A stretch of DNA of 64,000 nt from AP-15 sp963832875. Its GTDB lineage: Bacteria; Pseudomonadota; Alphaproteobacteria; ATCC43930; CGMCC-115725. The stretch lies in NCBI GenBank assembly GCA_963832875.1, contig CAWHWB010000007.1:758832-822831 (forward strand), given 5' to 3'. This document shows, one piece after another, positions 34,686 to 44,237 of this stretch. The position numbers and the translations under genes were made by a program. The stretch's first letter is position 1; each line of letters opens with the position of its first letter. The notes below the pieces were generated by a model. It worked only from the letters and a program-made list of their open reading frames with translations. It searched no databases and was not told the origin of the DNA.

Positions 34686-34933
34686 CGTTGCCCGTACCCA
34701 GTTGACGCCGAAACAAGGGGTCGTGGCAACACCCGTCGGTGATTTTCCAGAAACACGACTATGCGACTTCAACCCGCCAGCCTTCGATGATGCCGCCGGC
34801 GGAGGGAACGCGCATTCTCAAGGCTGCATGCGAAACCGAAGGCTGCGGCTGGCTGCGCCGTGCAGCCGATGCGCTTGGCGGCTTCTGCCGACGCCCCATA
34901 TCTTCCGGCGAACCCCTTGTTCGGAGAGACACG

Positions 34934-36745
34934 ATGCGTGTGCAGGCGGCGGCGGAAATGGTGGCGGGGGAGCGGAAGGCGGCGCTCGGCGAATTGCCGC
35001 AATGGGATCTGTCCGACCTTTATCCCGGTCGCGACAGCCCGCAGCTCACTCGCGACCTTGCCCGGCTGGCCGATGATGCCGAAGCCTTTCGACGGCGCCA
35101 CGAGGGGCGGCTTGCCGAACTTTCGGGCGCGGAGTTGGGCCGTGCGGTCGAAAGCTACGAGCGCATGCAGGAACTCAGCGGCCGGATCACGAGCTACGCC
35201 TCGCTGGTCCATGCCGGCAATCTCGCCGATCCCGAGATCGGCCGCTTCTATCAGACGCTCCAAGAGCGGATCAACGCGATCTCGACGACCCTCCTGTTCT
35301 TCACCCTCGAATTGAACCGCTTCGACGACGACGCCTTGGCGGCGAAAGAGGCCGACCCGGCGCTCGCCCATTATCGGTCGTGGCTGCGCGACGTGCGCGC
35401 CTTTCGCCCGCACCAGCTGTCTGACGAAGCCGAAACGCTGCTGCATGAGAAATCCGTCGCCGGCAGCGCCGCATGGACCCGGCTGTTCGACGAAACCGTC
35501 GCCGATCTGCGCTTTCCCATTCGCGGCCGGGAGCTGACCGAGGCCGAGGCGCTCGACCTATTGTCCGACCGCGATCCGGAGGTGCGCCGCGAGGCCGCCC
35601 ACAGCGTCGGCGAGGTGCTGGGAAGGAACGCGCGGATCTTTGCTCTGATCACCAATACTCTCGCCAAGGACAAGGAGATCGAGGACCGCTGGCGCCGGTT
35701 CGCCCGGCCGATCTCGTCGCGCAATCTCGCGAATTTCGTCGAAGACGAGGTCGTCGACGCGCTGATCGCTGCGGTTCGCGACAGCTACCCCGCTCTCTCG
35801 CACCGCTATTACCGGCTGAAGGCGCGCTGGTTCGGGGTCGAGGCATTGCCGTTCTGGGATCGGAACGCGCCCTTGCCCGAGGACGACGACCGGCTGATCC
35901 CGTGGCCTGAGGCCGAGGCGACGGTGTTGTCGGCGTATGGCGCCTTCTCGCCGGAGATGGCGATGGTCGGCCAGCGCTTCTTCGCCGCACCCTGGATCGA
36001 CGCGCCGGTGCGGCCGGGCAAAGCCTCGGGCGCCTTCGCCCACCCGACCGTGCCGGCGGCGCATCCCTATCTCTTGCTGAATTATCAGGGCCGGGTGCGC
36101 GACGTGATGACCTTGGCGCATGAATTGGGCCACGGCGTCCATCAGGTGCTGGCCGCCCAGCAAGGTTATCTGATGGCCGATACGCCGCTGACCCTGGCGG
36201 AAACCGCCTCGGTCTTTGGCGAGATGTTGACCTTCCGCGCCCTGCTGGCGCGCGAGACCGACCCGCGGCGGCGCAAGATCATGCTCGCGGGCAAGGTCGA
36301 GGACATGTTGAACACGGTGGTGCGCCAGATCGCCTTCGTCACCTTTGAAATACGGGTGCATGACGAGCGCCGCGAGGCCGAGCTGACCCCCGACCGGCTC
36401 GCCGAAATCTGGCTCGACGTGCAGCGCGAGAGCCTCGGGCCGGCGATCCGCCTCGACGGCGTCTATCGCCATTACTGGTCCTACATCCCGCATTTCATCC
36501 ACACGCCGTTTTACGTGTACGCCTATGCGTTCGGCGACTGCCTGGTGAATTCGCTGTATGCAGCTTATCAGGACGCGCATCAGGGTTTCGCCGAGCGCTA
36601 TCTCGACATGCTGCGAGCCGGCGGCACCTTGCGGCACCGCGAATTGTTGGCGCCGTTCGGGCTCGACGCCGCCGACCCGGCCTTCTGGTCGAAGGGCCTG
36701 TCGGTCGTAGCCGGCTTTATTGACGAGCTCGAACGCCTCGGGTGA
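34934..36745 (+). CDS. pepF: oligoendopeptidase F (M3 family)
   Basis: A 603-residue M3 metallopeptidase. The N-terminal half holds the oligopeptidase lobe (LPQWDLSDLYPGRDSPQL, SYASLVHAGNLADPE), and the zinc site is TLAHELGHGVHQ with His396, Glu397 and His400, plus the downstream Glu in LAETASVFGEM. It cleaves short peptides in the cytoplasm. No signal peptide is present. I prefer the ATG at 34934 with GGAGAG upstream over an in-frame ATG at 34739 whose extra residues lack similarity. Confidence 0.94.
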   Translation: MRVQAAAEMVAGERKAALGELPQWDLSDLYPGRDSPQLTRDLARLADDAEAFRRRHEGRLAELSGAELGRAVESYERMQELSGRITSYASLVHAGNLADPEIGRFYQTLQERINAISTTLLFFTLELNRFDDDALAAKEADPALAHYRSWLRDVRAFRPHQLSDEAETLLHEKSVAGSAAWTRLFDETVADLRFPIRGRELTEAEALDLLSDRDPEVRREAAHSVGEVLGRNARIFALITNTLAKDKEIEDRWRRFARPISSRNLANFVEDEVVDALIAAVRDSYPALSHRYYRLKARWFGVEALPFWDRNAPLPEDDDRLIPWPEAEATVLSAYGAFSPEMAMVGQRFFAAPWIDAPVRPGKASGAFAHPTVPAAHPYLLLNYQGRVRDVMTLAHELGHGVHQVLAAQQGYLMADTPLTLAETASVFGEMLTFRALLARETDPRRRKIMLAGKVEDMLNTVVRQIAFVTFEIRVHDERREAELTPDRLAEIWLDVQRESLGPAIRLDGVYRHYWSYIPHFIHTPFYVYAYAFGDCLVNSLYAAYQDAHQGFAERYLDMLRAGGTLRHRELLAPFGLDAADPAFWSKGLSVVAGFIDELERLG

Positions 36746-36833
36746 GGCCGGCGTCGGGCTGGCGCTCCGTAAAGAGCCGGCGCTATCGTTGCATCGGAAC
36801 ATCCCCGAACCCTTCCGTCAGGAGAATCCGGAC

Positions 36834-37535
36834 ATGGCGAAATCGAGCTATCAATCCGCGCTGATCGTCGGCGCCGGGCGGGGCCTCAGCGCCTCGCTGG
36901 CGCGGCTCTTCGCCGGTGAAGGGATGCGGCTGGCGCTGGCCGCGCGCGACGCCGAAAAGCTGGCGCCGCTGTGCGCCGAGACCGGGGCCGAGGCCTTCGT
37001 CTGCGACGCTGTCGACCCGGCCCAGGTGGCGCGGATGTTCGCCGCGGTCGAGAGCGCCATCGGCACGCCGGAGGTCGTCGTCTACAACGCCAGCGCGCGC
37101 GCCCGCGGCCCGGTCGCCGAACTGGTTCCGGCCGAGGTCGAGCGCGCGATTATGGTCAGCGGCTATGGTGGGTTTCTTGTGGCGCGCGAGGCGGTCGCCC
37201 GGATGCTGCCGAAACGGCATGGCGCGGTGCTGTTCACCGGCGCCTCGGCCAGCGTCAAAGGCTATCCGCTGTCGGCACCCTTTGCGATGGGCAAGTTCGC
37301 GCTGCGCGGCCTCGCCCAGAGCATGGCGCGCGAGCTCGCGCCGCAGGGCATCCACGTCGCCCACTTCGTCATCGACGGGGCGATCCGCAATCCCGGCCGG
37401 GTCGAGCCGGCCGACAAGCCCGACAGCATGCTCGATCCCGACGCAATCGCCGCGACCTACCTGAGCGTGCTCGCTCAGCCGCGCTCGGCCTGGACCTGGG
37501 AAGTCGAATTGCGGCCGTGGGTCGAGCGCTTCTAG
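36834..37535 (+). CDS. short-chain dehydrogenase/reductase lacking the canonical active-site Tyr
   Basis: A 233-residue SDR. The cofactor loop is LIVGAGRGLSASLARLFAGE, followed by VVVYNASARARGPV (NNAG-equivalent) and a Ser-containing strand FTGASASVKGY. The YxxxK position reads FAMGK (SAPFAMGKFAL), so the usual catalytic Tyr is Phe. Members with this change can retain other activities or act as non-catalytic homologues. CAGGAG precedes the ATG at 36834. It follows the pepF stop by 88 bp; co-transcription is possible. Confidence 0.87.
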   Translation: MAKSSYQSALIVGAGRGLSASLARLFAGEGMRLALAARDAEKLAPLCAETGAEAFVCDAVDPAQVARMFAAVESAIGTPEVVVYNASARARGPVAELVPAEVERAIMVSGYGGFLVAREAVARMLPKRHGAVLFTGASASVKGYPLSAPFAMGKFALRGLAQSMARELAPQGIHVAHFVIDGAIRNPGRVEPADKPDSMLDPDAIAATYLSVLAQPRSAWTWEVELRPWVERF

Positions 37536-37602
37536 CACGGGCCGTCCACACACCACATCGCTACGACCTGGTCGAAATCTGCCTGGGCGCTTTTGTCGGC
37601 GC

Positions 37603-38565
37603 TCACGCTACGCGGAACGCGGAAAAGGCAAATTTGTCGCCGCGGAGCTCCTCGATCCGTTCGAACCGACCGCTCAACAACGCGTTTGCGGCACGCACGC
37701 CGGGCCAGTCGATATCGTCGAGGACGATGGTTCCTCCCGAAGCGACGAGCTGCGACCAATGGGTCACGTCAAAAATCGCCTGTGCTTCGGCATGGGCCCC
37801 ATCGATGTGCAGAAAGTCGATGCCCCGCCCGACTTGCCGTGCGACCGCGGCGCAGGCTTCGGCGGAAGGCAATTCCAAAATCTTGATCAGGCTAACCAGG
37901 TTCTGAGCGATCATTTCGCGCAGAAACGTGCTCTTGATCGCAACGAGATCGACGCTGTCCCACCACTCATGGTCCTCGTCATCGGTCGGCGCCGAGGTCG
38001 CCACCGCATTCTCCCAGGCGTCGACCGCATAGACGGTGCGGCCCCGGTTCGCGGCGATCGCCAAGGCGATCGGGAATACCGAGCGGCCGGCGTAGACGCC
38101 GAGTTCCGCCGCGGTCTTGTAGCCATTCTGCAAAATCCGACCGGCCATCCATAGGGCTTTTTCTTCCGGACACCACCCGGGCAAACGCGCGTCCATTTCT
38201 CTGAGCCGTGCCGGAATATTGTCGAGGCGCGGCGGCAGCCGAGGGGTCTCCAAGCGCCGGATCTGACCCTCTAGCGAAGCGATCCTCTCCTCCCGTTCCC
38301 GGACCGTCGCCTCGCGACGCGCGATCTCGGTCTCCGCTTCGCGCGCGCGTTCGCGGATCGTAGCTTCCCGTTCGCGAAGCACCGCCTCGAGTTGCGCGAT
38401 CGTCGCCTCCAGGGAGTCAATGCGCGCCTCTCTGCGGACGAGCCACCCCTCGCGCTCGGCGATCATTCGTAAGAGCTTCCGGTTCTCTCCCCACATTTTC
38501 ATTTGAGCAGAACCCACCGGTTGCGCGCTGCCGCCGCCTCCGCCTCCGCCCTCCAAACCAAGCAT
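37603..38565 (-). CDS. coiled-coil class I SAM methyltransferase (Methyltransf_24-like)
   Basis: A 320-residue protein. Residues 25-115 form a long Glu/Arg-rich coiled coil (LEATIAQLEAVLREREATIR, REATVREREERIASLEGQIR). The C-terminal half is a class I methyltransferase of the kind used on glycans or surface molecules: TAAELGVYAGRSVFPIALAI, then VYAVDAWEN, IDFLHIDGAHAEAQAIFDV and IVLDDIDWPG. The first 20 residues are Gly/Ser-rich and may be disordered, and an alternative ATG lies near residue 22. The coiled coil suggests oligomerisation. Confidence 0.82.
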   Translation of the reverse strand: MLGLEGGGGGGGSAQPVGSAQMKMWGENRKLLRMIAEREGWLVRREARIDSLEATIAQLEAVLREREATIRERAREAETEIARREATVREREERIASLEGQIRRLETPRLPPRLDNIPARLREMDARLPGWCPEEKALWMAGRILQNGYKTAAELGVYAGRSVFPIALAIAANRGRTVYAVDAWENAVATSAPTDDEDHEWWDSVDLVAIKSTFLREMIAQNLVSLIKILELPSAEACAAVARQVGRGIDFLHIDGAHAEAQAIFDVTHWSQLVASGGTIVLDDIDWPGVRAANALLSGRFERIEELRGDKFAFSAFRVA

Positions 38566-38586
38566 CCGGTGTCGACGGCTGTGAAG

Positions 38587-38607
38587 GACGGCCCTCGCGG
38601 GGCCGTC
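38587..38607 (-). terminator. hairpin between LLM oxidoreductase and methyltransferase genes
   Basis: A perfect 8-bp stem, arms GACGGCCC (38587-38594) and GGGCCGTC (38600-38607) with a 5-base loop. It follows the LLM stop in its reading direction but has no T-run, so a terminator role is only suggested. Confidence 0.4.
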
Positions 38608-38621
38608 TCACCCCGATCAAA

Positions 38622-39677
38622 TCAGTGAAACTGCGGCTTGACCTTTTCGCACAGCAGCTGCAGCGATTTCAGCACGCGCTGGTTCGGGATCTTGGTGCCG
38701 CAATTCATCTCGGCGAGGATGCCGTCGAGACCGAGCTCTTCTTTCAAGCCGATCAGCCGTTCGGCGACCTGCTCGGGGGTGCCGACGATGATCTTGTCGC
38801 GCAATGCCTCGTCGTAGCTGATCGTTTGCAACCGGCGGCCGCGCGCCGCGCGGTCCTCGACTGCGCGCACGCCGGCGCGGGTCGCTGAATCCTCAAGCCG
38901 TTCGCCGAGATAGCGGTAGAAATACATGATGCTCTCTTCCGGCTCCTCGCGGGCCTGCTGCGAGGTCTCGGCGACATAGACCGGGGCGCGCAGGAACACC
39001 TGGCCCTCGCCGGGATGACCGGCGGCCTTGTAGGCTTCGCGATAGGCGCGGATGTTCGGGGCGAGCTCCTCCAGGGTGCCGAGCCGCACGGCGACGAATA
39101 CGCCGTGACCGAGCTTGCCGATCGCGGGAAAGGTGTCGGCGCTGTTGGCGGCGATGCGGATCTCCGGCCACGGCTTTTGATACGGTTTTGGGGTCAACCG
39201 GACATTGTCGAATTTGTAGTACTTGCCGGCATAGGAAAAACTGTCCTCGGTCCATGCCCGTTTGAGGATTTCGAGGGTCTCAGCAAAGCGCTCGCGGCTT
39301 TCGCCATAGGGCACCCCATAGGCCTCGTAGGTGCGCGGAAAGCCGCTGCGCCCGACCCCGAAAATCAGCCGACCCTGGCTGATCTGGTCGACGGTGGCGG
39401 CCTCTTCGGCGATCCGCAACGGGTGGCACAACGGCAGGACCTGGACCCCGGTCCCGATCTTCATGCGCTTGGTGCGCGCGGCGATGGCGCTGGCGATGGT
39501 CAAGGGTGCCGCGCACACCGAGCGCTCGGGGGCGACGTGGATCTCGGCCAGCCACATCGCGTCGAGCCCCCAGCGTTCGGCGGCGTCGACCTGCGCGAAC
39601 GACTCGGCAAAGGCCGCCTCCTGGCTGGTCCCGGCCGGGCATTGAAACTCGTGAAACATGCCAAATTCAAACGGCAT
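38622..39677 (-). CDS. LLM class flavin-dependent oxidoreductase (luciferase-like)
   Basis: A 351-residue LLM enzyme starting MPFEFGMFHEFQCPAG. Motifs: WGLDAMWLAEIHVAPERSV, KRMKIGTGVQVLPLCHPLRIAEEAATVDQISQG here seen as KIGTGVQVLPLCHP and AEEAATVDQISQGR, then LIFGVGRSGFPRTYEAYGV and PWPEIRIAANSADTF. The set is closest to alkanal monooxygenase-like LLM proteins. The ATG at 39677 has GGAG upstream and is preferred to one at 39692. It is the second LLM protein in the window and shares little beyond the fold with the one at 7031-8059. Confidence 0.88.
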   Translation of the reverse strand: MPFEFGMFHEFQCPAGTSQEAAFAESFAQVDAAERWGLDAMWLAEIHVAPERSVCAAPLTIASAIAARTKRMKIGTGVQVLPLCHPLRIAEEAATVDQISQGRLIFGVGRSGFPRTYEAYGVPYGESRERFAETLEILKRAWTEDSFSYAGKYYKFDNVRLTPKPYQKPWPEIRIAANSADTFPAIGKLGHGVFVAVRLGTLEELAPNIRAYREAYKAAGHPGEGQVFLRAPVYVAETSQQAREEPEESIMYFYRYLGERLEDSATRAGVRAVEDRAARGRRLQTISYDEALRDKIIVGTPEQVAERLIGLKEELGLDGILAEMNCGTKIPNQRVLKSLQLLCEKVKPQFH

Positions 39678-40215
39678 CCCGACTTCTCCCATGCACTACC
39701 CGCCGCAGCGCGAGGCCGGCGGGCCGCGATGCGCTCCGCAGACGGCGCTCGCACGTCGCAACGTCGTTCGATCACCGTCGAGCCGTCACCTTAAGAGCGT
39801 CGGCGTGGCGATGCCAGACAAGAAATCCGCGCGGCGACCAAGGGTAGAATGCGCTGGGGGGATGGTCGCAAGGAGCACGGTTTGGAGACGGCGCCAGAAG
39901 TTAGCGATCGTTGTTCCCGCCCGAGACTGAAAACACCCTACAAATTTAGAGCAGGCGGGACCCTGGGCGTCGGCAGATGACACAACCGGATAGCTAAATC
40001 CCGCCCGTAAAGCCCTCCATTAAGAAGTTTGTAAGAATTCCCGAAGTGTACCACTTAAAAGTTGATGATGTGTTTCTAGGAATCCGTCGATCGGTGGATT
40101 TCTCGCTTTTGTCTCAGGTGTTTTTTAATCATTTCCGGCTAACGTCAGAGAGTTACTTGGCGGTGGATCTTCCCTTGCGAGTTACCTCCAAGTTCAACCT
40201 GGCAATGAGCGAGTC
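39678..40215. other. 538-bp intergenic region
   Basis: Separates the LLM gene from the AT-richer accessory patch. The right half drops in GC. I see no gene with a convincing start and no clear repeat or hairpin. Confidence 0.5.
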
Positions 40216-41028
40216 ATGTTTATGTCTGAAGCTGCTGAATTCACAACGATACAGTCGGCGATCGAGGGTTATCTCGCGACAGCTGCTCGGGCAGGAATAT
40301 CGCTGCGCGTAAGGCGAGATTTCCATGACTATGTGGCCGTCCGGCGTGCCCAGGGCCACGCGCACCTAAATCAAGCATTCGATCCCGAATTTGCGCGCTT
40401 TGGGGATCGAGATTTCTGGATAATCGCCGAGAACGCCCAGGGAGCGGCGATCGCGACATATTGCGTACGGCATTTCGGCGTGGAGAATTTCTATTCCCTC
40501 ATCCTATCCCAAACCCTGTGGTTCGGTCGCTCGCTACGGGCCATCGACCCGCGGTACAGCCCTGAGTGCGAAATTCCAGCCTTTGGAGGCGATGTCGCGC
40601 ACGGTGGGGGGTTGTGGGTTCGGAGGGATTACTGCGGTTCGTCCAGGTTGGCCGCTATACTTCCGCGTCTTGGCCGGGCTGTTGCTCTCCGGAATTGGCC
40701 TCTTGACCACGACACCGCAATGATACGCGATGATCCCCGTGAAAGCTCACAAGTGACCGATCGGAAGGCCTCCTTTATGGGGACCCGCGTCTACGGTTTC
40801 GCCCGCGTTTGTCGTCTCGTCAACGGATGGTTTCCGCCGGAGAGGCGCCACGCGATCATGCACCTTTGCTACTCCACCCGAGTTGAGGCAATAGCATCCC
40901 TGGCCCAGCCGACGCTGGATGCGGTGCCGACGCCTACGACACCTCGCGTTCTAGATCACGTTCGTTTATCAACGCGAGAAGATGGTCGACGCGTCGACCG
41001 TCGTTGGCAAACGGCAGAAGCAACCTAG
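40216..41028 (+). CDS. hypothetical protein, possible acyltransferase-like fold
   Basis: A 270-residue protein with no confident family. The segment FGDRDFWIIAENAQGAAIAT, then HGGGLWVRRDYCGSSRLAAI with a Gly/Arg-rich loop, weakly resembles the acetyl-CoA loop of GNAT-type folds, and MGTRVYGFARVCRLVNGWFP closes the likely domain. The last 95 bases overlap the convergent PAS_5-like gene, which is unusual. Coding is AT-richer than the core genome. ATG at 40216 or 40222 (weak ribosome site). Annotated as hypothetical. Confidence 0.55.
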   Translation: MFMSEAAEFTTIQSAIEGYLATAARAGISLRVRRDFHDYVAVRRAQGHAHLNQAFDPEFARFGDRDFWIIAENAQGAAIATYCVRHFGVENFYSLILSQTLWFGRSLRAIDPRYSPECEIPAFGGDVAHGGGLWVRRDYCGSSRLAAILPRLGRAVALRNWPLDHDTAMIRDDPRESSQVTDRKASFMGTRVYGFARVCRLVNGWFPPERRHAIMHLCYSTRVEAIASLAQPTLDAVPTPTTPRVLDHVRLSTREDGRRVDRRWQTAEAT

Positions 41029-41914
41029 CGTACGAATAAGCGGCGCGATCTTCAATGATGTCCATTAGGTGATACCGGGCAACGCCCATAGTGACGACCC
41101 CCCAATAATCTTCGATGGCGTTGTCTCGCATCAAGCCCGCGGGCATCTGGCTCAATCTTCGTGTCGTATGCCCGGTGCCATAGGAGTTAACGGCACCCCA
41201 AAGGCGGAACCAATAACTTGTTGGGTCCGCCCCGGAGGTGTCCAAAACGTGCGCTCGGCCGGCGGCTGCACCGAGGAAGTGGAGGAGCCCGAATGAGTCA
41301 ATGGACGGCAGATGCGACCCCTGACGTGCGCTCTGCCAAACGTTGAGAAGAGATTTCATCCAATCATCTGCCGTCGAGATGGACTCGACGGGAAAACTCA
41401 ATGTTTTTGAGCAATTTCCCCGCAACAGCCTTACCGCCCAACCGTCGCGGCCCCGGAAGGAGCGAACGTGTCTCCAGGCTGACTGGCGAGGACGCGAGCG
41501 CTCGTTCATCGGACGGCCCGAGGATGCTCGCGCGGTTCCGTCCAGCGGCGGGTGCTGTCCCATCGCGAGAATGCCTTCGACCCGCTTGAGCGCTTCCCGG
41601 GGTGTGAAATACAGTTCGTAATGCGAAGGGATTCCGTTCTCGCCTGAGAACGCCAGCACTAAACGGTTTGGCGCTCGTCCGGCGATTTCATAAAAGGCAG
41701 CGAAGGCCGCCAAATGCGACACTGTGTGCGGATCCAATGTAATAAGAAGAGCATTCCGGAGGGAGCCCAAAGCGACCCATCCGAGATCTCTTACTGCGCG
41801 GCTAACTAAATCCTCGCCGCAGCCGGAAAGGCCCGACCTACATGCGATGGAAACAGGATCAGCCGCCAGGTGCTTTCCCATGCTATCAAATAGTAGGAAG
41901 GCTTTTTTTTGCAT
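40934..41914 (-). CDS. hypothetical protein with C-terminal PAS_5-like domain
   Basis: A 326-residue protein. The C-terminal half (about residues 185-326) fits PAS_5: DWMKSLLNVWQSARQGSHLP, then SFGLLHFLGAAAGRAHVLD, TSYWFRLWGAVNSYG, and the tail RYHLMDIIEDRAAYSYARLL with PFANDGRRVDHLLALI. PAS_5 proteins in Alphaproteobacteria are sensory but uncharacterised. The N-terminal half is a separate, unrecognised segment (LLFDSMGKHLAADPVSIACR). It overlaps the convergent gene by 95 bp. Regulatory partners are not visible here. Confidence 0.6.
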   Translation of the reverse strand: MQKKAFLLFDSMGKHLAADPVSIACRSGLSGCGEDLVSRAVRDLGWVALGSLRNALLITLDPHTVSHLAAFAAFYEIAGRAPNRLVLAFSGENGIPSHYELYFTPREALKRVEGILAMGQHPPLDGTARASSGRPMNERSRPRQSAWRHVRSFRGRDGWAVRLLRGNCSKTLSFPVESISTADDWMKSLLNVWQSARQGSHLPSIDSFGLLHFLGAAAGRAHVLDTSGADPTSYWFRLWGAVNSYGTGHTTRRLSQMPAGLMRDNAIEDYWGVVTMGVARYHLMDIIEDRAAYSYARLLLPFANDGRRVDHLLALINERDLEREVS

Positions 41915-42298
41915 GACTCAGGCGCGCCTCATTGAGATCATAATATTAACATAACTTTGCCATAGGCCCGCGTCCAAAATACGTCAAATGCGATGCCGTA
42001 CCGTACCCATTTTCAGCTTGTGGTTTGGATTGAAAAATAGAGGTCAGTACCTCAGATGCGTTCGCGAGCACGCACCGTAACTCACCTCCTCGGCAGGCGG
42101 ATCATAGCCGTTATCGACAATAATTCCAGGGCTCGCCAAAGTTGCGGGGCGCGGGACTCCCAGCTCGCCCTAACCACTGGTCCAGCGACGGAATGATACG
42201 CGGCTTCTAATGCGAAGGCTCATCCCGCTCATCGCCCCTGCTCACTCGCCTCTCATCTACAACAAGCTGATCTCACCGGACGCAAACGTATACGTCTT
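41915..42298. other. 384-bp AT-richer intergenic region
   Basis: Between the PAS_5-like gene and a small minus-strand gene. No frame with a plausible start or domain, no obvious repeat. Confidence 0.45.
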
Positions 42299-42727
42299 CT
42301 AATGCGATCCTAGCTCGTCAAACAAAAGTAAGTAAGGCAAGCGGCGAGCGGAGAAAACCGAAGGTACCGTAGTAAATTCCCAGATCAACCCCCACTTTTT
42401 ACAATGTCTTTCTATATTAGAATTAACTGACATTGGGCCACTCAAGGAGATTTCGGTGTCTCTGGCAAAAATTCGCATAAACTCGCAAAATCCGTTGAAA
42501 TCTAAACGTTGATTTGGTATATTTATGCAGCCAACACCCATGAGAGGTTCGGTAAACGCTCTTGCGGATCTAGCCTGGAGAAGAAGCGATTCCAACGTTA
42601 AACGCGCTGTCTGAGACTCAATACAGCCATCAATAATAAAATGGATTGGTCTGTTCTCTGAGATTATAGACAAAAAATATTCCTTTTGATCTTTAGCGTT
42701 CGTCACCTGCAAGAGACAGTGCGGCAT
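42299..42727 (-). CDS. hypothetical protein
   Basis: A 142-residue AT-rich gene: MPHCLLQVTNAKDQKEYFLS at the start, ESQTARLTLESLLLQARSAR in the middle and PYLLLFDELGSH at the end. No family recognised. Its composition and position in a patch of unknown genes point to acquired DNA. It could be cytoplasmic; there is no signal peptide or membrane helix. Confidence 0.5.
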   Translation of the reverse strand: MPHCLLQVTNAKDQKEYFLSIISENRPIHFIIDGCIESQTARLTLESLLLQARSARAFTEPLMGVGCINIPNQRLDFNGFCEFMRIFARDTEISLSGPMSVNSNIERHCKKWGLIWEFTTVPSVFSARRLPYLLLFDELGSH

Positions 42728-42788
42728 GATGAGCTGGCCCTTTCCGGTTTGAGGAACGGTTCACGCATGGCAATTTAAGAGGGGACCT

Positions 42789-42983
42789 TCATTTCTCGTT
42801 CTCATGCCTTTTGAGGTCCAAACCTATCTCTTTCAGCAACATCTTTAAGGCGGCTTCGACGATAACCAGAGAGGCGATGACCTCGGAGCTAGCCGATTCA
42901 CGCCGTTCACGCGATGCCGATCTGATGAATAACAAAGCATTCTCAACTCCCAGGGCAACCATATTTTCCCACCTTGATGCCAT
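42789..42983 (-). CDS. hypothetical small helical protein
   Basis: A 64-residue frame: MASRWENMVALGVENALLFI, then ERRESASSEVIASLVIVEAA and KMLLKEIGLDLKRHENEK. It looks predominantly helical, with no known domain. It lies just upstream of, and on the same strand as, the 142-residue gene. Weak ribosome site, so tentative. Confidence 0.4.
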   Translation of the reverse strand: MASRWENMVALGVENALLFIRSASRERRESASSEVIASLVIVEAALKMLLKEIGLDLKRHENEK

Positions 42984-43344
42984 ACACGTTCCCTATCCCT
43001 CGAGCGGGATTCGTTCTATCGCCTTTCCGTTCGTTGTACCTGCGCGGCGTCAGCAACGTGTCATTCGCACGCCCACAAGGCGTCCAAGTAAACAGAGACT
43101 CAAAAAATTGGTGAATTTAATTAGGCCTTGCTCCTTGAAAAGGTTCCTAAGGGTTGACCGACGTTGGGTTGCGCAAATCAGGGACGCGCGCTACGTCTTC
43201 GCTTCCGCGTTTCAAAAAAATATGTATGATGGTGAAACTTTACCTGGCACGAGACGGCCGCGGCTGGGATTTACGAAAATGCCCGGGACTGAGCCGCTCC
43301 CCGCATACCGAACTATCTGAGATTGTGCTGAGCGATAACGGGTC
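42984..43344. other. 361-bp intergenic region
   Basis: Right border of the AT-rich patch. A plus-strand frame crosses it but starts antisense to the 64-residue gene and shows no domain, so I do not call it. No repeats noticed. Confidence 0.45.
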
Positions 43345-43959
43345 TTAGCTCTTACTGCGGCGCCTCGAGAGATAGCCTAATCCAGCCAGCCCGACGGCGA
43401 CTTCCCAGAGCGAGCGTGGTTCGGGCACGGGCGCGGGCAGTTCAGTTAGGGTAACTGTGACGCTACTCGGCGAAAAGCCGGGCGGAACGGTGGTAGCGGG
43501 AGGCCCATAAGGGGCCTGAAAGCCGATATACGACAGTAGCTGGTCGTTGATATCGAAATTGTGCGTGCCGGCGGAGATGGGCGTCGTGAAGGTGCCTGCA
43601 CTGAAATTCGATCCGAACAGCGGTACCGGAGTGGTGATGCCCACCGAATTCCCATCGATGAACGCCTGGTAAACGTCACCAGCGAACACTGGTACCGCTG
43701 GTTGCACGGAAACTACCAAAGTGCCGCCGGCAGGGACCTCGAAGGTGATCGCGCCACACGAAGTCTCCTCGGAGTTGTTGAAGATCCCACCGACATCGCC
43801 GTCACGCAGGGGGGGATCAGAGGGCCAAATGCTTCCGGGCGGAGCAGGACAAGAAGCCGAGGCCGTTTCGGTAAAGGTGCCGATTGGAACGGCTGCGGCA
43901 CTAGCACCCCCAGAAATAAGGCTCATCACCGCCGCTCCCGGGAGAAAGTACTTCGGCAT
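43345..43959 (-). CDS. PEP-CTERM sorting-domain exported protein
   Basis: A 204-residue secreted protein with a signal peptide (MPKYFLPGAAVMSLISGGAS) and a Ser/Pro/Thr-rich beta-sandwich-like body. The C-terminal sorting signal reads VPEPRSLWEVAVGLAGLGYL and RRRSKS: PEP motif, hydrophobic helix, basic tail. The ATG at 43959 has GGAG upstream. Unlike the copy at 4769 it has no obvious GG-N10-GC element immediately upstream. It lies divergent to the polysaccharide-export genes, consistent with the exosortase-exopolysaccharide association. Confidence 0.85.
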   Translation of the reverse strand: MPKYFLPGAAVMSLISGGASAAAVPIGTFTETASASCPAPPGSIWPSDPPLRDGDVGGIFNNSEETSCGAITFEVPAGGTLVVSVQPAVPVFAGDVYQAFIDGNSVGITTPVPLFGSNFSAGTFTTPISAGTHNFDINDQLLSYIGFQAPYGPPATTVPPGFSPSSVTVTLTELPAPVPEPRSLWEVAVGLAGLGYLSRRRSKS

Positions 43960-44237
43960 TCCGTGCTCCACGGTAACCTTAACTTTCACGACCGAAACTA
44001 TCACGCGGGGCGGTGTACGTCAAGCTCCGCCGCAGGGCCATGGTTGTCGATCAGTAGGTCGGCGGACCCAGATGTCGGGCTCGAAAGCGGACGGCGCTCC
44101 TTGCCGCGACGCCGATCGAGGCTGCCAGCTGGGACCCCGCAAACAGATCACGGAAAGCACATACTTTTGACGATGAAGTGACGAAGCGGACGACGGAGTT
44201 CTGACAAATCCGAACGATACTGGCGTGACGCCGTCTT

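Noticed and set aside
42811..43320. A plus-strand frame over the 64-residue gene and the 361-bp gap
   Set aside because: Starts antisense to a more plausible small gene, has no domain and no ribosome site.
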